This document shows positions 33,582 to 41,657 of a DNA stretch of 64,000 nucleotides, one piece after another. The notes under the pieces are model-generated. The model had not been told where the DNA came from. It made no database searches and saw nothing but the letters and a program-made list of their open reading frames with translations. The position numbers and the translations under genes were made by a program. This DNA comes from Sandaracinaceae bacterium (lineage in GTDB: Bacteria; Myxococcota_A; Polyangia; Polyangiales; Houyiibacteriaceae): positions 62,001-126,000 of the forward strand of contig JADJJE010000014.1 in the NCBI GenBank assembly GCA_016706685.1, given 5' to 3'. How positions within the stretch are numbered: the first letter of the stretch is position 1; each line of letters starts with the position of its first letter.

Positions 33582-35219
33582 TCAGACCGCGGGGCTCGGC
33601 GCCAAGGCCGGGCCGGTGCGGTCCGCTCTCGGCTCCTCACGGCGCACCAAGTTGGACTTGCCGCGCTGCGTGTCGAAGCCCACGGCGAATTCCTCGGCGT
33701 CTTCCCCCGGCAGGATGCCCGCGACGAAGAAGTAGTCCGCGTACACCTTGCCCGACGTCACCTCCAGCACGAGGTAGCCCTTGCGCGACAGCTGCACGTA
33801 CTCGAGGTGCGGGCTCTGCTCGACGATGCCGGCGGCGATGCGCTCCGCCAGGTTGCCCGCGGCGATGCCCGGCGACGTCACCGAGGTGGTCACGAACTCC
33901 ACCGCGGCGGCGTCCTGCGTGGGGTCCACGCCTTCGGCATACGGGTCGTCCACCAGGTGCCCCACCCAGCTGGTGTGGATGTCGCCTGTCAGCACCACCG
34001 TGCGCCCGGCCGCGTGCGTGCGGATGCTCGAGAGCAAGCGCGAGCGAGCGCCCGGGTAGCCATCCCACTGGTCCAGGTTGAACGGGCTTCCACCCGAGAG
34101 GCTGAGCTGCGCCACCATCACCTGCTGCGCCAGGATCACCCAGCGCGCCTCGCTCTGCTCGAGCTCCGCGTCGAGCCAGGCCTCTTGCTCGGCGCCCAGC
34201 AGGCTGCGTGAGGCGGCCTCGCCCGGCAGCTCCGACGTGCTCCCAAACTGCAGGTCACGCCCCTCGAGGCGCGTGTCCAGCAGCACGATGTCCGCCAGGT
34301 TCCCGTAGCGCAGCGTGCGGTAGATGCGCTGCATGCCCGGGTCACGGATGGGCATCCACTCGAAGTACGCCTGCCTCGCAGCCTGCTTGCGCGCGGTCCA
34401 GGTGCCCTCGGTGTCCAGCTGGTGGTTCTCGGCGCCGTCTTCGTAGCTGTCGTTGGCGCTCTCGTGGTCGTCCCAGATGGGGATGACCGGGTGCTGCTGG
34501 TGCAGCGCCTGCAGGTCCGGGTCGCGGCGATACTGCGCGAAGCGCATGCGGTAGTCGGCCAGCGTCACGATCTCGTGGGCGGGCTCGTACTCGCGCACGC
34601 TCCCGTATTCGCCGGTGGCGTACTCGTAGATGTAGTCGCCCAGGTGCAGCACTGCGTCCAGGTCCTCGCGCTCTGCGATGCGTCGGTAGGCGTGGAAGTA
34701 GCCGTGCCCGTAGCTGGCGCACGACGTGACCGCGAAGCGCAGGGCCTTGGCCTCACCGCCCTTCGGCGCGCAGCGGGCGCGGCCCACCATGGACGTCCGG
34801 CCCTGCGCGGAGAAGCGGTAGTAGTAGTCGCGACCCCAGACCAGGCCGCGCACGTCTAGCTTGGCGGTGAAGTCCACCGCGGCGCCGGTCATGGTGGTGC
34901 CCGCCTCCACGCGGTCCACGAAGTCGGGGTCGAGGGCCACCTCGTAGAAGACCTCGACCGTGCTGCCGAGATCGGCAGGCGTCACGCGCGTCCAGATGAC
35001 GAAGCCATCTTCGAGCGGGTCACCGCTGGCCACGCCGTGCGTGAACAGCGATGCCGGGCCCGGGGCGCCCGTGTATGGATCCGTGGGCAGGTCGGTGGGC
35101 AGCGGTGGGAGCGAGTCGTCGCAGCCCAACAAGTTGCTGCTGGCCGCCACCACGCCGAGCGCGCTGGTCGACTTGAGCCACTCGCGCCGCGAGAGCCTGC
35201 TGGGCTTGCGGTCGGTCAT
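33582..35219 (-). CDS. phoD: PhoD-type alkaline phosphatase, Tat-exported lipoprotein (paralogue 1)
   Basis: The product is 545 residues. The Tat signal has SRREWLK (residues 10-16) and ends in a lipobox (NLLGC, Cys33). The PhoD N-terminal beta domain starts at SLFTHGVASGDP. The metal-binding phosphodiesterase core shows HLGDYIYE, WDDHE and TGDIHTSW, all intact, so a Fe/Ca-dependent alkaline phosphatase/phosphodiesterase is expected. Tat export suits a cofactor loaded in the cytosol. Its ATG overlaps the stop of the choice-of-anchor I protein gene (ATGA at 35216-35219), a coupling that suggests the two act together. A second copy lies at 43857-45461. Confidence 0.92.
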   Translation of the reverse strand: MTDRKPSRLSRREWLKSTSALGVVAASSNLLGCDDSLPPLPTDLPTDPYTGAPGPASLFTHGVASGDPLEDGFVIWTRVTPADLGSTVEVFYEVALDPDFVDRVEAGTTMTGAAVDFTAKLDVRGLVWGRDYYYRFSAQGRTSMVGRARCAPKGGEAKALRFAVTSCASYGHGYFHAYRRIAEREDLDAVLHLGDYIYEYATGEYGSVREYEPAHEIVTLADYRMRFAQYRRDPDLQALHQQHPVIPIWDDHESANDSYEDGAENHQLDTEGTWTARKQAARQAYFEWMPIRDPGMQRIYRTLRYGNLADIVLLDTRLEGRDLQFGSTSELPGEAASRSLLGAEQEAWLDAELEQSEARWVILAQQVMVAQLSLSGGSPFNLDQWDGYPGARSRLLSSIRTHAAGRTVVLTGDIHTSWVGHLVDDPYAEGVDPTQDAAAVEFVTTSVTSPGIAAGNLAERIAAGIVEQSPHLEYVQLSRKGYLVLEVTSGKVYADYFFVAGILPGEDAEEFAVGFDTQRGKSNLVRREEPRADRTGPALAPSPAV

Positions 35220-37042
35220 TCCACGATCTCGATGCTGAAGAAGCTGGTGGTGCCGCTGACTTCGTTGGCCACGACGAGCATGTCCATGCCCGTGGGGCTC
35301 TCAGCCGCGGGGATGAAGACCATGCCCTCGGGGCCGAGGTCACCCGCTGCGCTGAGCTCCGCTTCCACGTCGCCATCGAAGTCGAGGGCCAGGTCGCGCG
35401 GCGAGATGTACTGCACGAAGCGCGGGCTCTCGGGGTGGGTGATGTCGTAGACCATGATGCCGCTCATGCGCTCGAGGCCGATGAAGGCGAACGTGGCGCC
35501 GCGGATGACGCCCAACGTGAGCGCCTCGGGCTCCGGGCCCTTGTCGTCCGAGCGGGTGTCGCCGCCGAAGCCCTCGTGGTTGGAGTTGAAGAGCGCGCCG
35601 AAGCGGTTGGCGGTGATGCGCTCGAAGTCGTTGCCGCTGTCGTACACCAGGTCGCCGGTGAGGCCGTCCCGGATCGAGAAGGAGCGCGCGCCGAAGGCGT
35701 GGATCACGTCGATGTCGCCGTCACCATCGGTGTCGCCGCTGGCGGTGGTGGTGCGCAGGCGGGACAGCGCAGCGTTGGTCTGGAGCACGGCGGCGTTCGG
35801 GAAGACCGCGGGGTCGAGCGTCTCGCTGCCCACGCGGGTCTCCTCGTCGAAGCCGTCGTAGGCGCGCGCGTCACCCTCGTTGGCCGTCACCACGTAGGTT
35901 TGTCCGGCCACGTCGTACGCGGCGATGGTGTCCGGCATGTACATGCCGAAGACGGGCCAGTTGGCGAGACGCACGCCGCCGTCGCGATCGCCCGGGTCCA
36001 GCTCGTTGCCCGGCAGCGAGTGGTCCTTGAGGCCCAGCGGCAGGATGTCCACCACGCTCAGGCTGGTGAGGTCGATCAGCGCCAGCGCGTTCGCCTCTTG
36101 CAGTGACGCCCAGGCGAAGCTGTCGTCGCCCGACACCGTGATGTACTCGGGCTCGAGGTCCTGCGACACCGAGGCGCCGGGTCCGAAGATACGCACGCCG
36201 CTGGCGCGCAGCGAGTTGATGTCGCCGTCGAACGCGTTGAAGTCGAGCGTGGTGACCGTGGGGGGCGTCACGAAGCCGCTGCCGATCTCGATGACTGAGA
36301 TGGTGCCCTCGGGGTCCACGTCGTAGGCGTCGTTGGGCTCGCCCTCGTTGGCCACCAGCACGCGTGCGCCGTCGTGTGTGAACGTCAGCATGTCCGGGAG
36401 CGCGCCCACTTCCACGGCGGCCAGCAACTCGAGCGTGGCCGCGCGGTAGAACGCCACGATGCCGGGGTCGGTCTTCGGGTCGGCTTCGATGGCGACCGCC
36501 AGCACACCGTCGTAGACGGCCACGCTGTTGGCGGCGCCCAGCGCGCGCGTGTCGGCGGCGGTCACGTCGATGGTGCTGATCAGCGTGGGGGCGGTCGGGT
36601 CTGCGGGGTTCAGCACGTCCACCGTGGCGGCCTGCGCGTTCACCACGAAGACGCGCTCCGACAGCGCGTCGAAGGCCACGATCTCGGCGGCGCCCTCGGC
36701 GAAGGCCCCGGTCTCGAAGCGCCCCTCGTGACGCAGCAGGATGCCGCGGATGGGGGACACCGCGTCGTCACCGTCGGTGCCCGGCGTACCGGGAGTGCCG
36801 GGGGTTCCCGGAGTGCCGGGGGTTCCCGGAGTGCCGGGGGTGCCCGGAGTGCCAGGCGCGCCATCCGTGCCCGGCGTGCCCATCGGACCGGTCGGTCCCG
36901 TGGGACCCGTCGCCCCGTTGGCGCCGTCTTCGCCACAGCCCAGGAGCAAGAGCCCCGTGAGCAGGCAGAGCAGCACGGAGCGGGCGCTGCGGGTGGGAAT
37001 GCGTCGGGGGGTGCGCTGCGTTGGCGTCGGGCGGTTCGTCAT
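35216..37042 (-). CDS. choice-of-anchor I family lipoprotein with collagen-like segment
   Basis: From ATG 37042 (GAGG nine bases upstream) the product is 608 residues. Lipobox LLLGC gives Cys36. Residues 43-91 are a collagen-like run of Gly-X-Y triplets, mostly GTP, which should form a triple-helical stalk. The rest is the beta-propeller-like choice-of-anchor I domain (repeats such as SVAVYDGVLAVAIEADP, MLTFTHDGARVLVANEGEPN, TYVVTANEGDARAY), related to alkaline-phosphatase-like esterase proteins. A DTDGDGDID calcium loop lies near residue 470. It precedes the PhoD gene with a 4-base overlap. Perhaps a secreted partner in phosphate scavenging; inference. Confidence 0.87.
   Translation of the reverse strand: MTNRPTPTQRTPRRIPTRSARSVLLCLLTGLLLLGCGEDGANGATGPTGPTGPMGTPGTDGAPGTPGTPGTPGTPGTPGTPGTPGTPGTDGDDAVSPIRGILLRHEGRFETGAFAEGAAEIVAFDALSERVFVVNAQAATVDVLNPADPTAPTLISTIDVTAADTRALGAANSVAVYDGVLAVAIEADPKTDPGIVAFYRAATLELLAAVEVGALPDMLTFTHDGARVLVANEGEPNDAYDVDPEGTISVIEIGSGFVTPPTVTTLDFNAFDGDINSLRASGVRIFGPGASVSQDLEPEYITVSGDDSFAWASLQEANALALIDLTSLSVVDILPLGLKDHSLPGNELDPGDRDGGVRLANWPVFGMYMPDTIAAYDVAGQTYVVTANEGDARAYDGFDEETRVGSETLDPAVFPNAAVLQTNAALSRLRTTTASGDTDGDGDIDVIHAFGARSFSIRDGLTGDLVYDSGNDFERITANRFGALFNSNHEGFGGDTRSDDKGPEPEALTLGVIRGATFAFIGLERMSGIMVYDITHPESPRFVQYISPRDLALDFDGDVEAELSAAGDLGPEGMVFIPAAESPTGMDMLVVANEVSGTTSFFSIEIVE
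36775..36860 (-). repeat. tandem repeat encoding Gly-Thr-Pro collagen triplets
   Basis: An 18-bp unit (GGAGTGCCGGGGGTTCCC on the plus strand) recurs, giving about nine GTP triplets in the collagen-like part of the 35216-37042 protein. Such tracts vary in length between strains by slippage. Confidence 0.75.
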
Positions 37043-37229
37043 CTCGGACCTCGTCATGTGAGTTCCGCGAGGTGTACTTCCGAGCCTTGGTGGCAGCCTG
37101 CGACGACTCCGCGTGGCGCGTGTCATGTTGCCATGAGGCGTGGCGGTGGGTGACGCGCGTGACGAGTGGGTGGCGTTGGTGGCTGCCGCGCGCCCGCGTT
37201 GCGCGGGCGCTACACGCGCGTGCCGCGAG

Positions 37230-37685
37230 CTACTTCTTGGCCTCGAAGTCGAGCGACGCCGAGTTGATGCAGTAGCGCTGACGCGTTGGAGCGGGGCCAT
37301 CCGGGAACAGGTGCCCCAGGTGCCCGTCACAGTGGGCGCACACCACCTCCACGCGGGTCATGCCGTGGCTCGTGTCACGGCGCTCGGTCACGCGTCCTTC
37401 TTCGATGGCCCGCGAGTAGCTGGGCCAGCCGGTGCCCGAGTCGAACTTGTCCGCCGAGCTGAAGAGCGGCGCACCGCAGCCCGCGCAGCGGTAGGTACCA
37501 TCGGCGTGGTGGTCGTAGTAGTGCCCCGTGAACGCGCGCTCCGTGCCGCACTGGCGCAAGACGGCGAACTCCGTGGGCGTCAGGCGCGCGCGCCACTCCG
37601 CGTCGGTCAGCGTCAGCTTCTCACCAGCGTCGGGCTGGCTGAAGCGCTCGGGGCGGTCGGGCTCTTTGGTGTCGTGACGGGACAT
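37230..37685 (-). CDS. msrB: peptide methionine (R)-S-oxide reductase
   Basis: From ATG 37685 the product is 151 residues, normal for MsrB, which repairs R-methionine sulfoxide in the cytosol. The zinc ligands are CAGC (GCGAPLF region) and CAHC (DGHLGH region). The substrate pocket FDSGTGWPSY is intact and the catalytic cysteine is in RYCINSASL near the C-terminus. The N-terminal LTDAEWRARLTPTEFAVLRQCGTE is the usual start. It stands alone, divergent from the Uma2 gene. Confidence 0.95.
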   Translation of the reverse strand: MSRHDTKEPDRPERFSQPDAGEKLTLTDAEWRARLTPTEFAVLRQCGTERAFTGHYYDHHADGTYRCAGCGAPLFSSADKFDSGTGWPSYSRAIEEGRVTERRDTSHGMTRVEVVCAHCDGHLGHLFPDGPAPTRQRYCINSASLDFEAKK

Positions 37686-37797
37686 GCGGGGCTCTCCACG
37701 GGAGGGGGTGTCGGGAGGGTAGCAACGGAACCGCTCGGGAGCGACGCAACCGGCGACGCGAGCCACCGAGAACAGGAAGATGGTACCTTCCTCGTCG

Positions 37798-38373
37798 ATG
37801 AGCACCGCCCTCCGCCGAGCGACGTATGCCGACATCGAAGCGCTCCCAGAGCACGTCACCGGCGAGCTGATCGATGGCGTGCTCTACACGCAGGCACGGC
37901 CGGCGGGGCCTCACCTCATCGTCGCCTCCGGCCTCGCCACCGCCCTCGACGGGCCCTTCGGCCTGGGTGTGAACGGGCCCGGAGGATGGATCTTCATCTA
38001 CGAGCCCGAGCTCCACTTCGGCGGCGACGTGCTCGTCCCCGACCTTGCGGCCTGGCGCATCGAGCGCCTTCCTCTCGCATCGCGTCGCGAGAAATTCTTC
38101 ACGATTGTCCCCGACTGGGTCTGCGAGGTCGCGTCGCCCTCCACGTCCATGCGAGATCGTCGAGTCAAAGCGCCCCTCTACGCGCGGGCGGGCGTCACGC
38201 ATCTCTGGCTGGTCGAGCCCGTGGAGGGGCGCATCGAGGCCTACGAGCGACGCGATGAACGTTGGCTGGTGGCGGGCACGTGGGGCGACGATACCGATGC
38301 GCGCATTCCGCCGTTCGACTCGGCCCAGCTCGACCTCGCGCGCCTCTGGACGCGCGCCGGTCGCGAGCCGTAG
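37798..38373 (+). CDS. Uma2-family (DUF820) restriction-like nuclease
   Basis: From ATG 37798 the product is 191 residues (ATG 37780 would add six). This is the Uma2 PD-(D/E)xK fold: VLVPDLAAWR supplies the Asp, CEVASPST the Glu, and a Lys/Tyr stretch follows (RRVKAPLYARAGVTHLWLVEP). The opening RRATYADIEALPEHVTGELIDGVLY is typical. The family has large paralogous sets in cyanobacteria and myxobacteria; biological targets are unknown. A single copy is present here, ending 7 bp before a convergent RNA-methyltransferase gene. Confidence 0.88.
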   Translation: MSTALRRATYADIEALPEHVTGELIDGVLYTQARPAGPHLIVASGLATALDGPFGLGVNGPGGWIFIYEPELHFGGDVLVPDLAAWRIERLPLASRREKFFTIVPDWVCEVASPSTSMRDRRVKAPLYARAGVTHLWLVEPVEGRIEAYERRDERWLVAGTWGDDTDARIPPFDSAQLDLARLWTRAGREP

Positions 38374-38380
38374 CGTCACG

Positions 38381-39553
38381 TCAGAGCTTCACCCACGTCA
38401 GCTCGTGGCGGTTGTGCGCCAGGTGCATGAGGCGCGAGCCCGGGATGGCCGCGAAGGCCGCGACGGTGGCATGGTCGGTCTCGCCCTGGAACTTCAGCGT
38501 GCACACGAACCGCTTGGCCGCCCCTGCCGCTAGCCACGCCTGCACCATGGTCAGCAGCCGCGCCGGGTAGCAGATGACGTCCGAGAAGAACCAGTCGAAC
38601 GGCGTGCGCACGTAGTCCTCGGGGCGCTGCGCGAAGGCGCTCCCCACGAGGCTCTGCACGTTGGGCAGCGCGGCGATCTCCGGCGCCAGAGGCGCCTTGT
38701 CCACGCTGGTGACCTGCGCGCCGAGCTTGGCCAGCACCCACGTCCAGCCCCCGGGAGAAGCGCCCATGTCGAGGCAGCGCTCGCCGGGCTGGGGCTGCTG
38801 CTGGAGCAGCGTGAACACTTCCCACAGCTTGCGGTACGCGCGGCTGGGCGGGCCCTCGCGGTCCTCGGCGAACTCGATCTCCCCGTGCGGGAACGGGCTC
38901 TGGCGCGTGGCCGAGAACAGCAGGCGGTCACGCGAGAGCAGCGTGTAGGCCCCCATCGGCGCGCTGGGCAGCGGCGACGGGAACGTCCACGCGCGCGTCT
39001 TGATGGGCGGCAGGGCCTCGCCGATCAGCGCGAGGCGCCGATGCTGCACGTCGCCATACGGCACCCAGTTGCGCTGCACCGCGCGCAGGGCGTTGGCGGC
39101 TTCGTTGATGGAGGCCACCACCAAGTGCTGCGGCGCGAGCCACACGTCTTGCGCCCACACCGAACGGCGCGGCGCGCCAGCGCATAGGACCAGCCGGCCG
39201 TGCTGGTGCCACGCAGGCCCCACCTCGCGCAGTACTTCGGCTTCGAGGCCGGGCGGGGCCAGGTAACCGGTGAGCTGCGCGGGGACCTCGACCGGGGCCT
39301 CCACGAAGGGCGCCTCCACCGGCTTCGTCGCTGTGGGGCGCGACTTGCTCTCTGGACGGCTGGGCTTGCGCGACCCGCCTGCGGGCGGCTCGTTGCGCGG
39401 TGCACCGGTGGGCGTGGCCTTTCGCGGGGCGCTTCCCGTCGGGCCCTTGCGACCCACATCGTCGGCCGGCGCCTTGCGCCCCTGCTCTCGGCGGCCGCGC
39501 AGGGGTTTCGGCTCGCTCTTCGCGGGGCGGGGAGAGCGCGGCGCCGCGCTCAC
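38381..39553 (-). CDS. RlmM/FtsJ-like SAM-dependent RNA 2'-O-methyltransferase
   Basis: The GTG at 39553 overlaps the stop of the SpoU gene (GTGA), giving 390 residues. The first ~105 residues are a Pro/Lys/Arg-rich, disordered-looking tail, unusual for the family. The catalytic part resembles RlmM (23S rRNA C2498 ribose methyltransferase): an N-terminal RNA-binding region, then the Rossmann core with motif I CLDMGASPGGWTWVLAKLG, acidic VTSVDKA, FSDVI and the Lys in CTLKFQGETD. A C-terminal VKL end is also FtsJ-like. Together with the SpoU and RluA-type genes upstream it forms an RNA-modification cluster. Confidence 0.83.
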   Translation of the reverse strand: MSAAPRSPRPAKSEPKPLRGRREQGRKAPADDVGRKGPTGSAPRKATPTGAPRNEPPAGGSRKPSRPESKSRPTATKPVEAPFVEAPVEVPAQLTGYLAPPGLEAEVLREVGPAWHQHGRLVLCAGAPRRSVWAQDVWLAPQHLVVASINEAANALRAVQRNWVPYGDVQHRRLALIGEALPPIKTRAWTFPSPLPSAPMGAYTLLSRDRLLFSATRQSPFPHGEIEFAEDREGPPSRAYRKLWEVFTLLQQQPQPGERCLDMGASPGGWTWVLAKLGAQVTSVDKAPLAPEIAALPNVQSLVGSAFAQRPEDYVRTPFDWFFSDVICYPARLLTMVQAWLAAGAAKRFVCTLKFQGETDHATVAAFAAIPGSRLMHLAHNRHELTWVKL

Positions 39554-40335
39554 GGACGGGCAGCCTTCACGGCCTTCACCACGCCATGACGCCGCACGTG
39601 CTCGGCCAGCAGCACGCCGGCCGCGGTGGCCACGTTCAGGCTCTCCACGCTGCCCGTGCCGGGGATGAACACGGCGCGCCGCGCCAACTTGCGGAGCGCG
39701 TCCGAGATGCCCTCGCGCTCGGCGCCGAGCGCCAGCACACAGCGCGGCGGCAGCTCCACGGTGAACACGCTCTCGCCCTCGTGCGCGTCGGCCACGAACA
39801 GCGGCAGCCCGCGCTCTTTGAGGGCCACCAGCGCGTCCGCGGGGCGGTTCAGGCGGATGATGTCCACCGCCTCGGCGCCGCCCTCGGCCACGCGCGTTCC
39901 GGCAGGGCCCAGGCCCGCCGCGTCGGCCGCTGGCACCAAGATGGCGCGCACGCCGAAGTGCGCCGCCGTGCGCACGATGGCGCCCAGGTTGTGGGGGTTC
40001 TTCACGCCGTCCAGGTAGAGCACGCGCACGGCGTCCGGGGCGCTCTTGCGCTGCATCGCAGCCACTTCGTTCAAGAGGTCGTCGAAGCTCGGCGGCGGAG
40101 CCGGGTCCACGTAGAAGCACACGCCCTCGTGGTGCACGCCGCCCGTGATGGTCGCGAGGTCCTCCGCGCTGACGATGTTGTACCCCAGGCGACGCCGGGC
40201 CATGTCCTCCACGAACCAGCCGAAGTCGCGCAGGCGCTCCTGCACGAGGAAGGCCTTGCGCACCGCGAGGGGACGGGCGTGGGCAATCGCCCGACAGGCG
40301 GCGACGCCATGGATTCGCTGGGAAGGGTCGACCAC
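39550..40335 (-). CDS. SpoU/TrmH-family RNA 2'-O-methyltransferase
   Basis: From GTG 40335 the product is 261 residues. A short N-terminal RNA-binding domain (IHGVAACRAIA...) is followed by the SPOUT knot with all three motifs: motif 1 NPHNLGAIVRTA, motif 2 LALGAEREGIS and motif 3 GSVESLNVATAAGVLL. It methylates ribose 2'-OH in tRNA or rRNA (RlmB/TrmH type); the exact site is unknown. It is coupled to the RlmM-like gene by a 4-base overlap and follows the pseudouridine synthase gene on the same strand. Confidence 0.9.
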   Translation of the reverse strand: MVDPSQRIHGVAACRAIAHARPLAVRKAFLVQERLRDFGWFVEDMARRRLGYNIVSAEDLATITGGVHHEGVCFYVDPAPPPSFDDLLNEVAAMQRKSAPDAVRVLYLDGVKNPHNLGAIVRTAAHFGVRAILVPAADAAGLGPAGTRVAEGGAEAVDIIRLNRPADALVALKERGLPLFVADAHEGESVFTVELPPRCVLALGAEREGISDALRKLARRAVFIPGTGSVESLNVATAAGVLLAEHVRRHGVVKAVKAARP

Positions 40336-40393
40336 GGCCCGATGGTAGCAGCGCGCGCCCGTTGCGCTTGCCGAGCGCGTTCCCGTGCTTGTT

Positions 40394-41380
40394 TCAGGTG
40401 GCGGGCAGCAAGCCAGCCAGCGCCGCCACGAACGACGGCGGCGGCTCCGCCACGTACGACAGCGCCTCGCCCGTGATGGGGTGCGTGAAGGCCAGCGTCT
40501 CGGCGTGCAGCATCAGGCGCGGGCACGGGATGGGCGTGTCTCCCCGCTCGCGCAGGTCGCGGATGTAGACCGCCTCGCCCACCACCGGGTGGCCGGCCTC
40601 GGACAAGTGGATGCGGATCTGGTGCGTGCGGCCCGTCTCGAGGCGCAGGCGAATGCGCGTCATCATCCCGTGGCGCCCGCGCAGCGGCTCGGCGCTGATG
40701 ATGTGCGTCACGGCGTGCTGGCGATACGTGCCCTTGGTCTCCTCGTGGGCGCTGCCGCGGATGCCGTCACCGCGGTCGCGCACCAACTCGCTCTCGATGC
40801 GCTGCGGGCTGATGATGCCCTGCACGATGGCCACGTACTCGCGCTGCGCCTGGTGCCGCTTGAAGATGTCGTGCAGCCCGCGCTCGCTGGCCTTGGTGCG
40901 CGCGAAGCACAGCACCCCGGAGGTCTCCTTATCGAGCCGATGCACCACGAAGAGCGACGCCTGCTGGCCGGCCTTGCGGCGCGCCGCGCTCGGCTTCGCC
41001 ACCGTCTGGCGCAGGGCGTCCAGCACCGTGGGCTCTTCGGTCGGCGCGTGCGAGCTCTTGTTGTGTGGCGACGTTGCGAGGTGCGGTGGCTTGTGCACGA
41101 CGATCAGGTGTGGGTCCTGGTGCAGCACGCGCAGCTCCGCGTACTCGTGGCGCCGCACGCGCGGTGCCGACTCCCGCACCTCGATGGCCTCGCCGCCCTG
41201 CATGCGCACCGCGGGGTCGAGGGCGCGCTCGCCATCCACGAACACCTTCCCGCTGGTGCACAGCGCGCGCACGTTGTTCCACGAGCGCTCGGGCGCGAAG
41301 CGACGCAGCGCGGCCGCGAGCGTCTCGCCGGTGGTGGCGTTGTGCGCGGGGGACGCGGGCTGGTCACGGAGGTCACTCAT
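40394..41380 (-). CDS. RluA-family RNA pseudouridine synthase
   Basis: From ATG 41380 the product is 328 residues. An S4 RNA-binding domain (about residues 15-80: LAAALRRFAP...ALCTSGKVFVDGERA) precedes the RluA-type catalytic domain with the signature HRLDKETSGVL carrying the catalytic Asp, then RLETGRTHQIRIHLS, GHPVVGE and LMLHAETL. The S4 match is not perfect. It isomerises uridine in rRNA or tRNA; the target is not predictable by eye. First of three RNA-modification genes running to 38381; about 58 bp separate it from the SpoU gene. Confidence 0.9.
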   Translation of the reverse strand: MSDLRDQPASPAHNATTGETLAAALRRFAPERSWNNVRALCTSGKVFVDGERALDPAVRMQGGEAIEVRESAPRVRRHEYAELRVLHQDPHLIVVHKPPHLATSPHNKSSHAPTEEPTVLDALRQTVAKPSAARRKAGQQASLFVVHRLDKETSGVLCFARTKASERGLHDIFKRHQAQREYVAIVQGIISPQRIESELVRDRGDGIRGSAHEETKGTYRQHAVTHIISAEPLRGRHGMMTRIRLRLETGRTHQIRIHLSEAGHPVVGEAVYIRDLRERGDTPIPCPRLMLHAETLAFTHPITGEALSYVAEPPPSFVAALAGLLPAT

Positions 41381-41480
41381 GCGGAGCTTCGTAGCAGCCG
41401 CGGGGCGCCCCGCACGCGGAGGGCCCGCGGGGCGGCGGCAGCCTGATGATTCTCCACATCTTGCTAGGGGGCCCAATTCG

Positions 41481-41567
41481 CCTTGCAGCAAGGTTCTATG
41501 GGCACCCCCGGCTGGTCTGCTGCCCACCGCTTCAGCGGTGGGTGCCCATCGCACCCTGCAGCAAGGC
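41481..41567. repeat. nested inverted-repeat element between divergent genes
   Basis: ATGGGCACCC (41498-41507) pairs with GGGTGCCCAT (41540-41549). Inside it, CCCACCGC-TTCA-GCGGTGGG (41523-41542) is a perfect tetraloop hairpin. Flanking it, CCTTGCAGCAAGG (41481-41493, itself a palindrome) recurs as CCCTGCAGCAAGG (41554-41566). The gap holds divergent genes, so this is not a terminator for either. It resembles a REP/BIME or MITE-like unit. Confidence 0.55.
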
Positions 41568-41657
41568 AGGTCGGCCACCTGGTGGGATGGTTGAATCCTC
41601 AGGCTGCAGCGGAGGGCGCCCCACACGTGCGCGGAGCGCGTCTGCTAGGCTTCCGGG

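Noticed and set aside
36775..36860. Possible CRISPR-like direct repeats.
   Set aside because: They are in-frame GTP triplets of a collagen-like segment.
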